DNA from: Deinococcus malanensis
GTDB taxonomy: Bacteria; Deinococcota; Deinococci; Deinococcales; Deinococcaceae
Direction of reading: 5' to 3'
Length of the DNA stretch: 64,000 bases
Assembly (NCBI RefSeq): GCF_014647655.1
Contig: NZ_BMPP01000003.1
Span: 124,001 to 188,000 of the forward strand
Below, piece by piece: positions 36,434 through 46,684 of this stretch. The translations under genes and the position numbers were made by a program. Position 1 is the first letter of the stretch. Each line of letters begins with the position of its first letter. Below the pieces are notes generated by a model. The model was not told where the DNA came from. It did no database searches and saw nothing but the letters and a program-made list of their open reading frames with translations.

Positions 36434-36531
36434 CCACACAGCGGTCAGAAAAACTCGTCATGTTTCCGTTTGTGAAGGCCGCCCACACAGCGGTCAGAAA
36501 AACTCGTCATGTTTCCGTTTGTGAAGGCCGC
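36434..36531. repeat. Two perfect tandem copies of a 49-bp unit
   Basis: Copy 1 is 36434-36482 and copy 2 is 36483-36531, identical by eye. Each begins CCACACAGCGGTCAGAAAAA and ends TTTGTGAAGGCCGC. It lies just after kynA in a 340-base gap. Two copies with no spacer do not make a CRISPR; recent slippage or a regulatory duplication is likely. Confidence 0.9.
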
Positions 36532-36741
36532 CAGAAGTATGCCTGCAGGCCTCTGCTGACGGAAGGGATCTGGTCCTGCCGCCCATGGTTCACTCGCCGG
36601 GAGATGGCGCAGTGCCCTGGACAGGCTGCACCGTCTGACCTTGCAGAAAAGAGCGGGGCGCCCGTGGTGACCGCGCCCAGCATATCGAGGGGCAAACAGG
36701 TGTGGTCAGCATTGGACTCACTCGGATACTTCAACATTAAG

Positions 36742-36753
36742 TAATATGGAGTA
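36742..36753 (+). promoter_or_regulatory. Possible leaderless start of the MhqO-MhqD fusion
   Basis: TAATAT at 36742-36747 ends five bases before the ATG at 36753, the spacing expected when transcription begins at the start codon. A GGAG between them could instead be a ribosome site. A -35 box is not clear. Confidence 0.35.
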
Positions 36754-38408
36754 TGACCTCCTTCCCATCTGCTCCTGGAACCAGCCCTGTGCAGGGCCTG
36801 CACCACGTCACGGTGATGGCCAGCGACCCGCAGCGCAACGTGGACTTCTACACCCAGGTACTCGGGCAGCGCTTGGTGAAGGTGACGGTGAATTTCGATG
36901 ACCCCGGCACCTACCATTTCTATTACGGTGACCTGACGGGTCAGCCAGGAACGATCATGACCCACTTTCCCTGGCCCGGCGCAGCCAGAGGTGTGCGCGG
37001 TAACGGTGAGGTCGTAGCGACGGCCTACAGCGCTCCTGAGGATTCGTACGTAAGCTGGCAGCAGCGCCTGCGGAAACACGGACTCAGTGCCCAGGAGAGC
37101 ACCCGCTTCGGTGAGCGGACCCTGACATTCGAGGACCCTGATGGGACCTGGGTGGATATTATTTTTGACAACGGTCAGGAGGTGCAGCCCTGGCCCGCCT
37201 CTCCGCTTCCCCAGTCTGACGCCCTTCGCGGGTTTCATTCGGTGACCGCCTGGGTCGACGAGACGGCGGCCGTACGCGAGCTGCTTGTCGGTCAGCTGGG
37301 CTTCCAGGAAGTCGGGACCGAGCCTGACCCGCAGGGTCCACGGACCCGGTTCAGGGGCAGCGGAGACGGCGTGGGCCTGTATGTGGACGTGGTCGAGCGT
37401 GCCGGTCAGCCACGCGGACGCTTCGGGGCCGGCAGCGTTCATCACGTCGCGCTGCGTACCCGCAACGATGCCGAGCAGGAAGCCTATCTGGAGTCGCTCA
37501 GCGCCGCAGGATTCCAGCCGACGCCGGTGCAGGACCGCCAGTACTTTCATTCCATCTATTTCCGCGAGCCCAATGGCGTGCTGTTCGAGATTGCCACCGA
37601 CGCCCCCGGCTTCCCCGCCGACGAAGCGGTCGAGGAGCTGGGGCGGCACCTGAAACTTCCGGCCTGGTTTGAACCGCAGCGCGCACAGATCGAAGCCCAT
37701 GTGCCCCGCATCGTGAACCACGAGTACGGCGTCACGATTGGTTTCCGTGACCTGGGCGTCTCAGCTGATGCGGGGGCACCGATAGGGGGAGACGGCATTG
37801 AGGTGCACGTGGCCGGTCGTCCGCCTTCAGAGGCGAGGGTCGCGATGGTGCTGTTGCATGGCCGGGGAGGAAGTGCCCAGGACATCCTGACACTGGAGCA
37901 GGAAATCAACCTCAGCGCCTTTACCTATCTGGCGCCGCAGGCACCCGGCAATACCTGGTACCCGTACTCGTTCCTGGCCCCGGTGGCACAGAACCAGCCG
38001 CACCTGGACCAGGCGCTGGCTACCGTTGACGCGGTGATGGAGGAACTGGCGCAGCAGGGAATCTCGGCAGAACGGGTGGTCCTGGGGGGCTTCAGCCAGG
38101 GGGCCTGCCTGGCACTGGAATATGCCAGCCGCGCCGGGAGACGGCTGGGCGGAGTCGTCGCGTTCAGTGGTGGCCTGATCACGCTGGACCTCGAGCACAG
38201 CCTGGCGGGTACCCCGGTGTTCATGGGGGTCGCTCCCGACGACGCGCATATCCCGCTGGAGCGCTTCCGGGCCACCGAAGCGCAGCTGCGCGCACGCGGC
38301 GCGGTGGTGGACGCCAGGGTGATCCCAGGACTCGGCCACAGCATCAATAAGGACGAACTGGACGCCGCCCGCGCCCTGATGCAGCGCGTGGTGGGACAGA
38401 GCGTCTGA
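36753..38408 (+). CDS. Fused VOC ring-cleaving dioxygenase (MhqO-like) and carboxylesterase (MhqD-like)
   Basis: A 551-residue two-part protein. Residues about 12-315 carry two glyoxalase/VOC modules: GLHHVTVMASDPQRNVDFYT with metal His, then SVHHVALRTRN and NGVLFEIATDAPGF with further metal ligands. Residues about 345-551 are an alpha/beta hydrolase of the phospholipase/carboxylesterase family: VLLHGRGGSAQDI, catalytic Ser in GGFSQGACLALEYA, Asp in VAPDDAHIP, and His in IPGLGHSIN. In Bacillus the two functions are separate proteins, MhqO and MhqD, induced by quinones. The fusion suggests a quinone or aromatic-electrophile detoxification role. No MhqR-like regulator is adjacent. Confidence 0.88.
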   Translation: MTSFPSAPGTSPVQGLHHVTVMASDPQRNVDFYTQVLGQRLVKVTVNFDDPGTYHFYYGDLTGQPGTIMTHFPWPGAARGVRGNGEVVATAYSAPEDSYVSWQQRLRKHGLSAQESTRFGERTLTFEDPDGTWVDIIFDNGQEVQPWPASPLPQSDALRGFHSVTAWVDETAAVRELLVGQLGFQEVGTEPDPQGPRTRFRGSGDGVGLYVDVVERAGQPRGRFGAGSVHHVALRTRNDAEQEAYLESLSAAGFQPTPVQDRQYFHSIYFREPNGVLFEIATDAPGFPADEAVEELGRHLKLPAWFEPQRAQIEAHVPRIVNHEYGVTIGFRDLGVSADAGAPIGGDGIEVHVAGRPPSEARVAMVLLHGRGGSAQDILTLEQEINLSAFTYLAPQAPGNTWYPYSFLAPVAQNQPHLDQALATVDAVMEELAQQGISAERVVLGGFSQGACLALEYASRAGRRLGGVVAFSGGLITLDLEHSLAGTPVFMGVAPDDAHIPLERFRATEAQLRARGAVVDARVIPGLGHSINKDELDAARALMQRVVGQSV

Positions 38409-38517
38409 ACTGCCGGGTGAAATTGCCCTGAAAACAGATGGAAGCCGGAATCCTCTGAGTCCCGCCCAATGAAGTAGTGGATCACGCAAGGGCCCATCCC
38501 AGCTCACCGTGACAGGC

Positions 38518-38570
38518 GCCAGGAACCTGACCTCATCGGGGCTGCCCTGCCGAGGGGCAGTGTTCCTGGC
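38518..38570. repeat. Nested inverted repeat between convergent genes
   Basis: A perfect 9-bp outer repeat, GCCAGGAAC / GTTCCTGGC, encloses an inner CTGCCC / GGGCAG stem. It lies between the convergent MhqO-MhqD fusion and nitrilase genes. It may be a bidirectional terminator although no T run follows. Confidence 0.5.
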
Positions 38571-38654
38571 CGGGCATGTCTGAATCGGTCGTTTTTTCAT
38601 GTTCCATGACGCGACAGCTGGTCGCGCTTCACTCTGCCTGATGCCCGACCTGCT

Positions 38655-39605
38655 CTATTTGGGATCGGTGTCGTTTGTTTGGCGTCCGGAGTAGCGAATA
38701 TCCAGGTTGAGGTATTCGGGCCGGTGATAATGACCGGTGACGTCAAGTGTCATGCGTTCCTGCAGGTTGCGCCGCAGGTCCAGTTCGGCCACCAGAATGG
38801 CGGGCTGATCGTAAACCGGTTCGACCACATAGGCACCGTCGGGGCCGATGATCGCGCTGCCTCCGCGCATGACCAGCGTGTCCGGGTTGGCCTGCAGTTC
38901 GGGCAGCAGGTCCAGACCTTCAGGAAGCGCACCAGCCCGCATCAGGCTGCCGGCCGCCAGAACGTAGCAGCGGCCTTCGAAGGCATAGTGCCGGCTGGCA
39001 ATCTGGTGCATGTCCTTGACGGTTGGCCAGGTCGCCACATGAATGTCTTCGGCCTGTTCATGCAGAGCCTGCCGTGCCAGAGGCATCCAGTGCTCCCAGC
39101 AGACCAGACTGCCGATGCGCCCGAGAGGAGTGTCCACCACGCGTAGTCCATCCGCGTCCCCGGGGCCCCACACCAGCCGCTCCGTGTAGGTGGGCACCAG
39201 TTTGCGGTGGTGATTCAGGACCTGTCCTTCGGCATTGATGGTCAGGATCGTGTTGTATAGCGTCCCCTGCCCGCGGCCAGCCGAAACGCGTTCGATCAGT
39301 CCGATGACCAGCGTTGCCCGCGCTGCGTGAGCGGCGTCCCGCAGGGCGTCGAGGGCTGGGCCCGGGACCGAGACGCTGTTTTCCATCATCCGGGCAAATG
39401 CCTCTTTGACCGGAACGTGGTCCCACAGGGCCACGTCACGCGCGACATCAAGCCAGGCCGGGTAGCCGGGCAGCCAGGTTTCGGGAAAGGCAATCAACTG
39501 CGCCCCCCTATGTGCAGCCTGCTGGGCAAGCTGAGCTGTAAGTGCCAGACCCTGCTCGAGGTTCGGGGCCACCTCAGCCTGAACCACCGCGACAGTGACC
39601 TTCAC
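38655..39605 (-). CDS. Nitrilase-family carbon-nitrogen hydrolase
   Basis: A 316-residue member of nitrilase branch 1 type (nitrile to carboxylic acid, or cyanide/aldoxime related). The catalytic triad is visible: Glu in IAFPETWLPGYP, Lys in NHHRKLVPTYTER, and Cys in LVCWEHWMPLARQAL. The GTG at 39605 is chosen because similarity starts there (VKVTVAVVQAEVAP) and GGGAG precedes it. The frame continues 47 codons upstream without a ribosome site. Substrate not deducible; indole-3-acetonitrile or aliphatic nitriles are possible. Confidence 0.88.
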   Translation of the reverse strand: MKVTVAVVQAEVAPNLEQGLALTAQLAQQAAHRGAQLIAFPETWLPGYPAWLDVARDVALWDHVPVKEAFARMMENSVSVPGPALDALRDAAHAARATLVIGLIERVSAGRGQGTLYNTILTINAEGQVLNHHRKLVPTYTERLVWGPGDADGLRVVDTPLGRIGSLVCWEHWMPLARQALHEQAEDIHVATWPTVKDMHQIASRHYAFEGRCYVLAAGSLMRAGALPEGLDLLPELQANPDTLVMRGGSAIIGPDGAYVVEPVYDQPAILVAELDLRRNLQERMTLDVTGHYHRPEYLNLDIRYSGRQTNDTDPK

Positions 39606-39914
39606 GCCGCGCTCCCGGTGCGGTGAATGGTCATTTGCACTGTCCCGATGGTCACGGTGCCGGCTGAAAGCCCGCGGCTGACATGTAGTGAAATCACACA
39701 CCAAGACTAACGGGAGGGCAGCCATTGCAAATGGGTGATGCCCCATCCTGGAGGGTCAGGTAAGGCAGCGTATTCAACCGATCGGCCCCCTTAAACCCGC
39801 ATGAATGGTGCAGGTGCTGTCGGAATCCATCGGGCCCGGAAGGAGACCAACTCGGTGCGCTGCTGCCACCTCTGGCGCGCCGCTTAACAGGACGACTCCC
39901 GCGAGTCCCGCAGC
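39606..39914. other. Intergenic region upstream of the nitrilase gene
   Basis: No gene seen. It contains the nitrilase promoter region on the minus strand, which I could not define, and runs up to the terminator at 39915. Confidence 0.4.
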
Positions 39915-39947
39915 AAAACGGGCCAGCCAGAACGGCTGGCCGGTTTT
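39915..39947 (-). terminator. Rho-independent terminator of rocD
   Basis: GGCCAGCC / GGCTGGCC forms an 8-bp GC stem with loop AGAAC, flanked by AAAAC on one side and GTTTT on the other, so it can work in both directions. It lies 14 bases after the rocD stop. Confidence 0.85.
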
Positions 39948-39960
39948 CTGACTCCTGTCC

Positions 39961-41187
39961 TTACAGCAGCCCCGGGTCCGTCAGAACCTGTTCAATCCGC
40001 TCCAGGGCCCAGTCAAGATCTTCGCGGCTGGTCATCAGCGGGGGCGCCAGACGCACCGTCGTCTCGTGCGTTTCCTTGCACAGCACGCCCAGGTCGCGCA
40101 GGCGCTCACACGCCGGGCGGGCCGGACCACGCAGTTCCACGCCGACCAGCAACCCCCTGCCACGGACGTCCCTGACGTGTGGGCTGTTCATCGCGCGCAG
40201 GCGTGTGCGTAGATACTCACCCAACTCCAGCGCCCGTGCGGGCAGCCCCTCGTCCTCCAGGACTTCCAGGCTGGCCTGAGCCACGGCGGCCGCCAGTGGG
40301 TTGCCACCAAAGGTACTGCCGTGATCCCCAGGACGAAACAGATCCATCAACTCGCGGCTGGACAGCACGGCGCTGACCGGGTAGACCCCGCCGCCCAGGG
40401 CCTTGCCCAGAATCACCATGTCTGGCCGGACCCCTTCGTGGTCGCAGGCGAGCCACTGGCCCGTGCGGCCCAGGCCGGTCTGGATCTCGTCGGCCATCAT
40501 CAGGATGCCGTGGCGGTCGCAGACGTCACGCATGGCTCTCAGGAAGCCCTCGGGGGGCACGATCACACCCGCCTCGCCCTGGATCGGCTCGAACAGCACG
40601 CCGGCGGTGTGGGGCGTGATGGCCGCTTCAAGCGCCGCTGCGTCGCCGTATGGCACGCGCACAAATCCTGGAGTCAGCGGTCCGAAGGCACCCTTGTACT
40701 GTTCTTCGGTGCTGAAGCTGACCAGGGTGGTGGTCCGTCCGTGGAAGTTGCCTTCCATGACGATGATTTCAGCCTGATCCTTCGGTATCCCACGGACCTC
40801 GTAGGCCCACTTGCGCGCCAGCTTGATCGCGGTCTCCACGGCCTCTGCCCCGGTATTCATCGGGATAACTGCGCCGTAACCCAGCACGCGGGTCACCGTC
40901 TCGTAAAAGCCGGCCAGTCGGTCGTTGCGAAAGGCCCGCGAGGTCAGGGTGGCCTTCTGCGCCTGCTCGGTCAGGGCCCTGATGATGCGCGGGTGGCAGT
41001 GACCCTGGTTGACCGCGCTGTAGGCCGAAAGGCAGTCCAGGTACCGGCGGCCATCGGTGTCCCAGACCCACGCGCCACTGGCACGCTCCAGAACCACGTC
41101 GAGAGGTTTGTAGTTATGTGCACCGAGAGCATCTTCACGCGCAATAAGTTGCTGTGCGGCGGGAAATTGTTCAATCACCTGGGTCAT
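39961..41187 (-). CDS. rocD: Ornithine aminotransferase
   Basis: PLP-dependent class III aminotransferase converting ornithine and 2-oxoglutarate to glutamate semialdehyde and glutamate. The 408-residue protein has AHNYKPLDVVLERASGAWVW, LDCLSAYSAVNQGHCHPRII, MNTGAEAVETAIKLARKW, NFHGRTTTLVSFS, FEPIQGEAGVIVPPEGFL, MADEIQTGLGRTG, and the PLP-Lys in VILGKALGGGVYPVSAVL. The 'YSAVNQGHCHP' and 'KPLDVVLERA' blocks are specific to ornithine transaminase. The ATG at 41187 has AGGAG seven bases upstream. Cyanophycin breakdown elsewhere in the window would supply arginine, a source of its substrate. Confidence 0.95.
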   Translation of the reverse strand: MTQVIEQFPAAQQLIAREDALGAHNYKPLDVVLERASGAWVWDTDGRRYLDCLSAYSAVNQGHCHPRIIRALTEQAQKATLTSRAFRNDRLAGFYETVTRVLGYGAVIPMNTGAEAVETAIKLARKWAYEVRGIPKDQAEIIVMEGNFHGRTTTLVSFSTEEQYKGAFGPLTPGFVRVPYGDAAALEAAITPHTAGVLFEPIQGEAGVIVPPEGFLRAMRDVCDRHGILMMADEIQTGLGRTGQWLACDHEGVRPDMVILGKALGGGVYPVSAVLSSRELMDLFRPGDHGSTFGGNPLAAAVAQASLEVLEDEGLPARALELGEYLRTRLRAMNSPHVRDVRGRGLLVGVELRGPARPACERLRDLGVLCKETHETTVRLAPPLMTSREDLDWALERIEQVLTDPGLL

Positions 41188-41465
41188 GGCTGCTCCTGTC
41201 CGGCTTCCGTCCAGCGGCCAGCGCGCGGCGCACAGGCTGCGACCGGCAGAAGCCACATCGACCTTAAGCCTATCCTTAAATTGGCAGGGTGTAGAGAGCC
41301 AGAATCAGGCAGAACGGACCAGCCAGTCTGGTTCAAGAACTGGGTATCTGGGTCCTGTCTGCCCACATCTGGCGCGCGGGAAGCCTCACCGATCAGCTGC
41401 GCCCATCCTTCACGCGACCCTCTGACAGACGGCTGTATGAACCCACACCCTAAGCTCGGGTCATC

Positions 41466-42521
41466 ATGACAACGGGTTCTCAGTTTGGGGCATCGACATC
41501 ACCGCCAGACCCACAGAGGGTGCAGGCGGCGCTGCGTGAGGCCGAGGCGATGGTCCGGGTGGATCTCGCCCATGGCCACCGGCTGTTCCGGGATGCGATT
41601 CAGCTTGCCCGGGCCATGGGCGACCGTCACAGCGAGGCACTGGGTTTGTGTCTTCGAGGCAACACCTGCTTTTTCACCTCGCGCTACCTGGAAGCGCGCC
41701 GGTGGTTCACTCGCGCCCTGGACACTGGCCAAGCCATTGGAGACGTGCGGGTGCAGGTCCGGGCGCTCAATGGTCTGGGTATCACCTCGAAAGTTCAGGG
41801 CGACTGCGGCGGCGCCATGGAGTTCTTTTTGACCAGCCTCCGCCTGGCGCAGGAGCATGGCGATGAGGCTGGCCGCGGCCGGGTGCTGGGCAATATTGGC
41901 GTCCTGCATGCCGAGGTCGGCAAATATGACCTGGCGCTCGAAGCCCACCTCGAGGTCATGGCCGTCGGCCAGCGGCTCGCCCTGCACCAGATTCACTCCA
42001 CCGGAACGGTGAACGTGGTGGTCGATTACGCCCATCTGGGCGAGCATGACCGGGCCACCGAGCTGGCGGCGGACTATCTGCCGCTGCTCCGCGAACGCGG
42101 CTTTTTGCACCATGAGGTGGTGATGCAGACCCACGTGGTCCTGTGCCTGGTGGAATCTGGCCGAAGCGCCGAGGCCCCCGGACTCGCCCGGACCACCCTG
42201 GTCCTGGCCGAAGAGGTCCAGGATCACGGGTACATCTCGATGCTTCATCTCCTGCTGGGCCGGGCACTGCATGAGCTGGGTGATTTCGACCAGGCATGCG
42301 ACCACCTGAAATTCGCCCTGGCTGGTTCCCGTGAGCGGGAGCACAGGGCCCTGGAACGAATGACCCTGCAGCACCTCAGCCAGGCCTATGCCTCACGCCA
42401 TGAGTGGCAGGCCGCCTATGAGGCCGCCGAGGCCGGGCACCGGCTGGAACGAACCCTGCACGCCCAGGATATGGACCGCAGGGTCAGGGTGCTGGGAGCC
42501 AGAGGCAAGTGGAGCGCCTGA
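41466..42521 (+). CDS. TPR-repeat protein, probably truncated from a diguanylate cyclase
   Basis: A 351-residue cytoplasmic protein built of about seven tetratricopeptide-like helical pairs (EALGLCLRGNTCFFTSRYLE, QVRALNGLGITSKVQGDCGG, GRVLGNIGVLHAEVGKYDLA and so on). It ends ERTLHAQDMDRRVRVLGARG and then KWSA. Deinococcus proteins with this arrangement usually continue as a coiled coil into a GGDEF domain. Directly after the stop, the -1 frame reads QVERLNSGLEAWLLRNGG, like such a linker, but no GGDEF follows. It therefore looks like the surviving N-terminal part, still translatable as a TPR scaffold. Confidence 0.7.
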   Translation: MTTGSQFGASTSPPDPQRVQAALREAEAMVRVDLAHGHRLFRDAIQLARAMGDRHSEALGLCLRGNTCFFTSRYLEARRWFTRALDTGQAIGDVRVQVRALNGLGITSKVQGDCGGAMEFFLTSLRLAQEHGDEAGRGRVLGNIGVLHAEVGKYDLALEAHLEVMAVGQRLALHQIHSTGTVNVVVDYAHLGEHDRATELAADYLPLLRERGFLHHEVVMQTHVVLCLVESGRSAEAPGLARTTLVLAEEVQDHGYISMLHLLLGRALHELGDFDQACDHLKFALAGSREREHRALERMTLQHLSQAYASRHEWQAAYEAAEAGHRLERTLHAQDMDRRVRVLGARGKWSA

Positions 42522-42736
42522 ACTCAGGACTGGAGGCCTGGCTTCTGCGAAACGGCGGGCTGATCACCCAAACCAGCGAGGCTGGCCATGCACGAAACCC
42601 GGATGACCGGACCTACACGCAGGCAGACGTCCTTGGGGGCAGCGGGGTTCGCAGGTATAGGCTGCGCGGCGCCCAGAGTCGTGGACGCCGCTTCGTTGCT
42701 CTACCGGAGCCGGGCTTTCCTGTCCCCGTCCTGGGT

Positions 42737-43897
<1,161 letters not shown>

Positions 43898-44035
43898 GAA
43901 GTCTCCTTGTAAGTGGGGGTGCGGCCCGGGGGTGGTTAGTGGTCAATATCGCATGCGGCTGCGCGGTAAATTCGGGACCAGACGGCATCCCACAGGACCG
44001 CCAGGTCCACTGCGTGGAGCGTTCGCTGTGACTGC

Positions 44036-45427
44036 TCAACACTGGCTTTCCTGCCTCAGCCGGGTTGCGGCCACCCACGGCACCAGCGAGCCCAGCAGTA
44101 CCAGACCGAACGCCAGTGCAAAGGCTGTAGGCAGTGAAGGCACCCGGGCCAGCAGTGCCCCCGAAGCGCCCGCGGCCAGCGCCACCATCAACACCTCGAT
44201 GTTGGCCAGTTGCCCGGACAGCCGGCCCGCGCCCGCAGCAGGTACACTGGCCAGCGCAAGCAGGCTGTTGGCGTTGTAGGCCACGCCCATGCTCAGCGCG
44301 GTCACGCACCAGCCCACGTAGGCGGTCCACAGGGGCCAGACGCCCATGGCTGCCAGGGCCGTCACCCCCAGGCCAAGGCTGATCAGGACCAGTCCAGTCC
44401 GGATTCGTGCCGGGCGGCTCTCGGGTCCAGAACGGCGCTCCAGGCGGTCGGTGACCCAGGACCCCACCGTCCAGGCCACGCCGCCCACGCTGAGCAGCAC
44501 CCCCGCCTGCGTGAGGCTCAGCCCGCGCAGTTCATGCAGTGCCAGCGGCAGAAAGGCATTGGCTCCCAGCACCGCGAAAGCTGCAAAACCGCGCAGAACC
44601 AGCGCTGAAGGCAGGCCCCGGGCCAGCCGTCCCATGCCCTTTGGAAACAGCGGGCGTGCGCTGAGTAGCGTTCCGGCCAGACCCGCGACCACCATGGCCA
44701 GGCCCAGCAGATCGGCACGGCGCAGACCCTCGATCAGCGCTCCTGCGGACACGGTCAGGGCCAGGGCCGGCCAGAGCGTCCGGGAGTGGCCGCTGTGGTC
44801 CGGATGCCCCGAGGGTTCGTTCGCTGAGGCTGGGGCCTTTGTCCGCAGCGGCAGCACGCACAGTGGACCTGCCAGGGCCAGCACCGGAACCAGCCCCCAG
44901 AACACCGAGCGCCACGACCAGTGTTCGGTCATCAGGCTGGCCAGCAGCGGACCGACCAGGGCCGGCAGCAGCCAGGCACTGGATACTGCGGCCAGCATCC
45001 GCGCACGTGCCGCTTCCGGGTAGCGCGCCGTGATCACGGCGAAGGGCAGGGCGCCCAGACCACCCGCACCCAGACCCTGGATGAAGCGGCCAAGCACAAA
45101 CGCCGGCATGTCTGGTGCCAGACCGGACACCAGCAGACCAGCGGCGAACACGCCCAGGGAGGCCGCCGCACCCAGCGCCAGGCCGCGCCGGTCTGCCAGC
45201 ATCCCGCTGACCACCGCGCCAAACAGGCTGGCCAGCAGAAAAGCGCTGGAAGCCCAGCCATACCAGCTCAGACCCTGAAGTTGCCCGGCGACCCGCGGCA
45301 GCACCGTGCTGACCGCCATGGCCTCGAACGCGACAATCAAAATCACCAGCAACAGGCCGATGCTGAGGGCCTGGGGCGGCGCCTCCACATCAGCGGGGCT
45401 TGTACGGGTCAAAGTCACGGGCCCCAT
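44036..45427 (-). CDS. MFS drug-type exporter (14-TM-like)
   Basis: A 463-residue multi-pass carrier of the major facilitator superfamily. Helix 1 has LLVILIVAFEAMAVSTVLPRV, loop 2-3 has GMLADRRGLALGAAASL, and helix 4-5 has LGRFIQGLGAGGLGALPFAV, the pattern of drug:H+ antiporters. The substrate is not deducible. The ATG at 45427 is taken since the upstream 30 codons are charged and lack a ribosome site. It is transcribed divergently from pprA with 207 bases between. Confidence 0.85.
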   Translation of the reverse strand: MGPVTLTRTSPADVEAPPQALSIGLLLVILIVAFEAMAVSTVLPRVAGQLQGLSWYGWASSAFLLASLFGAVVSGMLADRRGLALGAAASLGVFAAGLLVSGLAPDMPAFVLGRFIQGLGAGGLGALPFAVITARYPEAARARMLAAVSSAWLLPALVGPLLASLMTEHWSWRSVFWGLVPVLALAGPLCVLPLRTKAPASANEPSGHPDHSGHSRTLWPALALTVSAGALIEGLRRADLLGLAMVVAGLAGTLLSARPLFPKGMGRLARGLPSALVLRGFAAFAVLGANAFLPLALHELRGLSLTQAGVLLSVGGVAWTVGSWVTDRLERRSGPESRPARIRTGLVLISLGLGVTALAAMGVWPLWTAYVGWCVTALSMGVAYNANSLLALASVPAAGAGRLSGQLANIEVLMVALAAGASGALLARVPSLPTAFALAFGLVLLGSLVPWVAATRLRQESQC

Positions 45428-45513
45428 GCTACGCGGAGCGGAGAAGAATCGGACCCTGCTTCCCTCCAACCGGCATGAAGTGCCCCTGGCCGCGCCGCAG
45501 CGCGCAGAGGCAG

Positions 45514-45561
45514 GCAAAATATGTCATAATTCAGGACGTAGAATTCTGTTTTATACAGAAT
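45514..45561 (+). promoter_or_regulatory. pprA control region: half RDRM-like site and a 7-bp palindrome
   Basis: ATATGTCAT (45519-45527) matches one half of the Deinococcus radiation/desiccation response motif (consensus TTATGTCATTGACATAA); the other half is not conserved. ATTCTGT-TTTAT-ACAGAAT at 45543-45561 is a perfect inverted repeat containing a TATAC -10-like element. It could be the operator or promoter of pprA. Confidence 0.4.
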
Positions 45562-45634
45562 GCTGTTGCGAACCGAGGCACGGTGCACAAGCGTCCCCCC
45601 GGGGACCATCACCCAGATCACGAGAGGGAATCCC

Positions 45635-46519
45635 ATGACCAAAACCACCCGCCGCAAGGCGCCTGCAACTGAACCTGTCACCTCCAGCGCCAATCCTCTG
45701 ATCCGCTTTGCGGAGCTGGTCGCCACAGCCGGCATTCACAGTGATGCCCAGGCACTTGCCGAAAGCGGCGCCGACGAAACGACCCTGGACGCCCAGCTGA
45801 CTCAGGAACTGCGGCAGGCACATGACCGCTGGGGCCTGGGCCTGCTTCACCTGCAGCATGCCGCCCGGGTGATTCGCACGGACGGCGCTCCGGGCGACAT
45901 TGCGCTGCTGGTTGACGGCGCGCCGCGTGCCCAGCTGTCCGACGGGGCGCGGGCCATCGCCGGCACCTACGCCAGCATGCAGGCGCCGGGACCTGAGGGA
46001 CGCAGTGAATGGGGCATCCTTTCCGAGGGGCACCGGGTAACCCTGCGTCCCGGCCTGGGTCAGCTTCGTGTCCTGATCGAAGACGCCCGCGACTTCGAGA
46101 CCCACTGGACCCCGGGCGCGGCCCAGACCTGGACCCGCACCTGGCGCCAGGGGGACACGCTGGCCGTCGAGGTTCACCGCCCCGCTACGCCGGCCACGGC
46201 TCTGGCCGACGCGGCCTGGGACGTCATCACGTCTATCAAGGACCGGACCTTCCAGCGTGAACTGATGGAACGCAGCAATCAGGTGGGGATGCTGGGTGCC
46301 CTGCTCGGCGCCCGGCACAGTGGCGCTGGTGACGCGCTGAATCAGCTGCCCGAGGCTCACTTCGCCGTCAGTTCTGCCGTGGTGCGTGAAACCGGGCGCG
46401 AAGGCCGCGAGGTGGACCGCTGGAAAGCCATGCAGCGTGAAGCGACCGAGACACTGGACGAGCTGCAGAAGGCGGCCACCCGGCGCCTGGCCGCTGTGCT
46501 GAGCGGAGGACTACGCTAG
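45635..46519 (+). CDS. pprA: DNA repair protein PprA
   Basis: PprA binds double-stranded DNA ends, stimulates ligation and helps chromosome segregation after irradiation; it is nearly confined to Deinococcus. The 294-residue product aligns by eye with the D. radiodurans protein throughout: [85 protein letters not shown] and [10 protein letters not shown]. The N-terminal 25 residues are a basic, variable extension. The ATG at 45635 has GAGAGGG upstream. This gene is the best taxonomic marker in the window. Confidence 0.95.
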   Translation: MTKTTRRKAPATEPVTSSANPLIRFAELVATAGIHSDAQALAESGADETTLDAQLTQELRQAHDRWGLGLLHLQHAARVIRTDGAPGDIALLVDGAPRAQLSDGARAIAGTYASMQAPGPEGRSEWGILSEGHRVTLRPGLGQLRVLIEDARDFETHWTPGAAQTWTRTWRQGDTLAVEVHRPATPATALADAAWDVITSIKDRTFQRELMERSNQVGMLGALLGARHSGAGDALNQLPEAHFAVSSAVVRETGREGREVDRWKAMQREATETLDELQKAATRRLAAVLSGGLR

Positions 46520-46546
46520 TCTCACGCCTTCTTTGCCCTGAAACGT

Positions 46547-46575
46547 CCCCGGTGCCCTGCCGGGGATATTTTCTT
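46547..46575 (+). terminator. Rho-independent terminator of pprA
   Basis: CCCCGG / CCGGGG stem (46547-46565) with loop TGCCCTG, followed by ATATTTTCTT. It lies 28 bases after the pprA stop. Confidence 0.8.
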
Positions 46576-46684
46576 GCGCCTGCCTGCGCGTGGGGAACTC
46601 CTGAGTACTCACCCAGCTTTTTCTCAAGACCAGAACCGGCACCGCATTTCCTTCCAGGGGGGCAGCTCCCTCTACGCTGGCTCA

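Noticed and set aside
36434..36531. CRISPR-like repeat
   Set aside because: Two 49-bp copies directly abutting, no spacers and no cas genes.
41262..41279. Direct repeat CCTTAA with 12-base period upstream of rocD
   Set aside because: Too short to claim as an operator; could be chance in a short AT-richer stretch.
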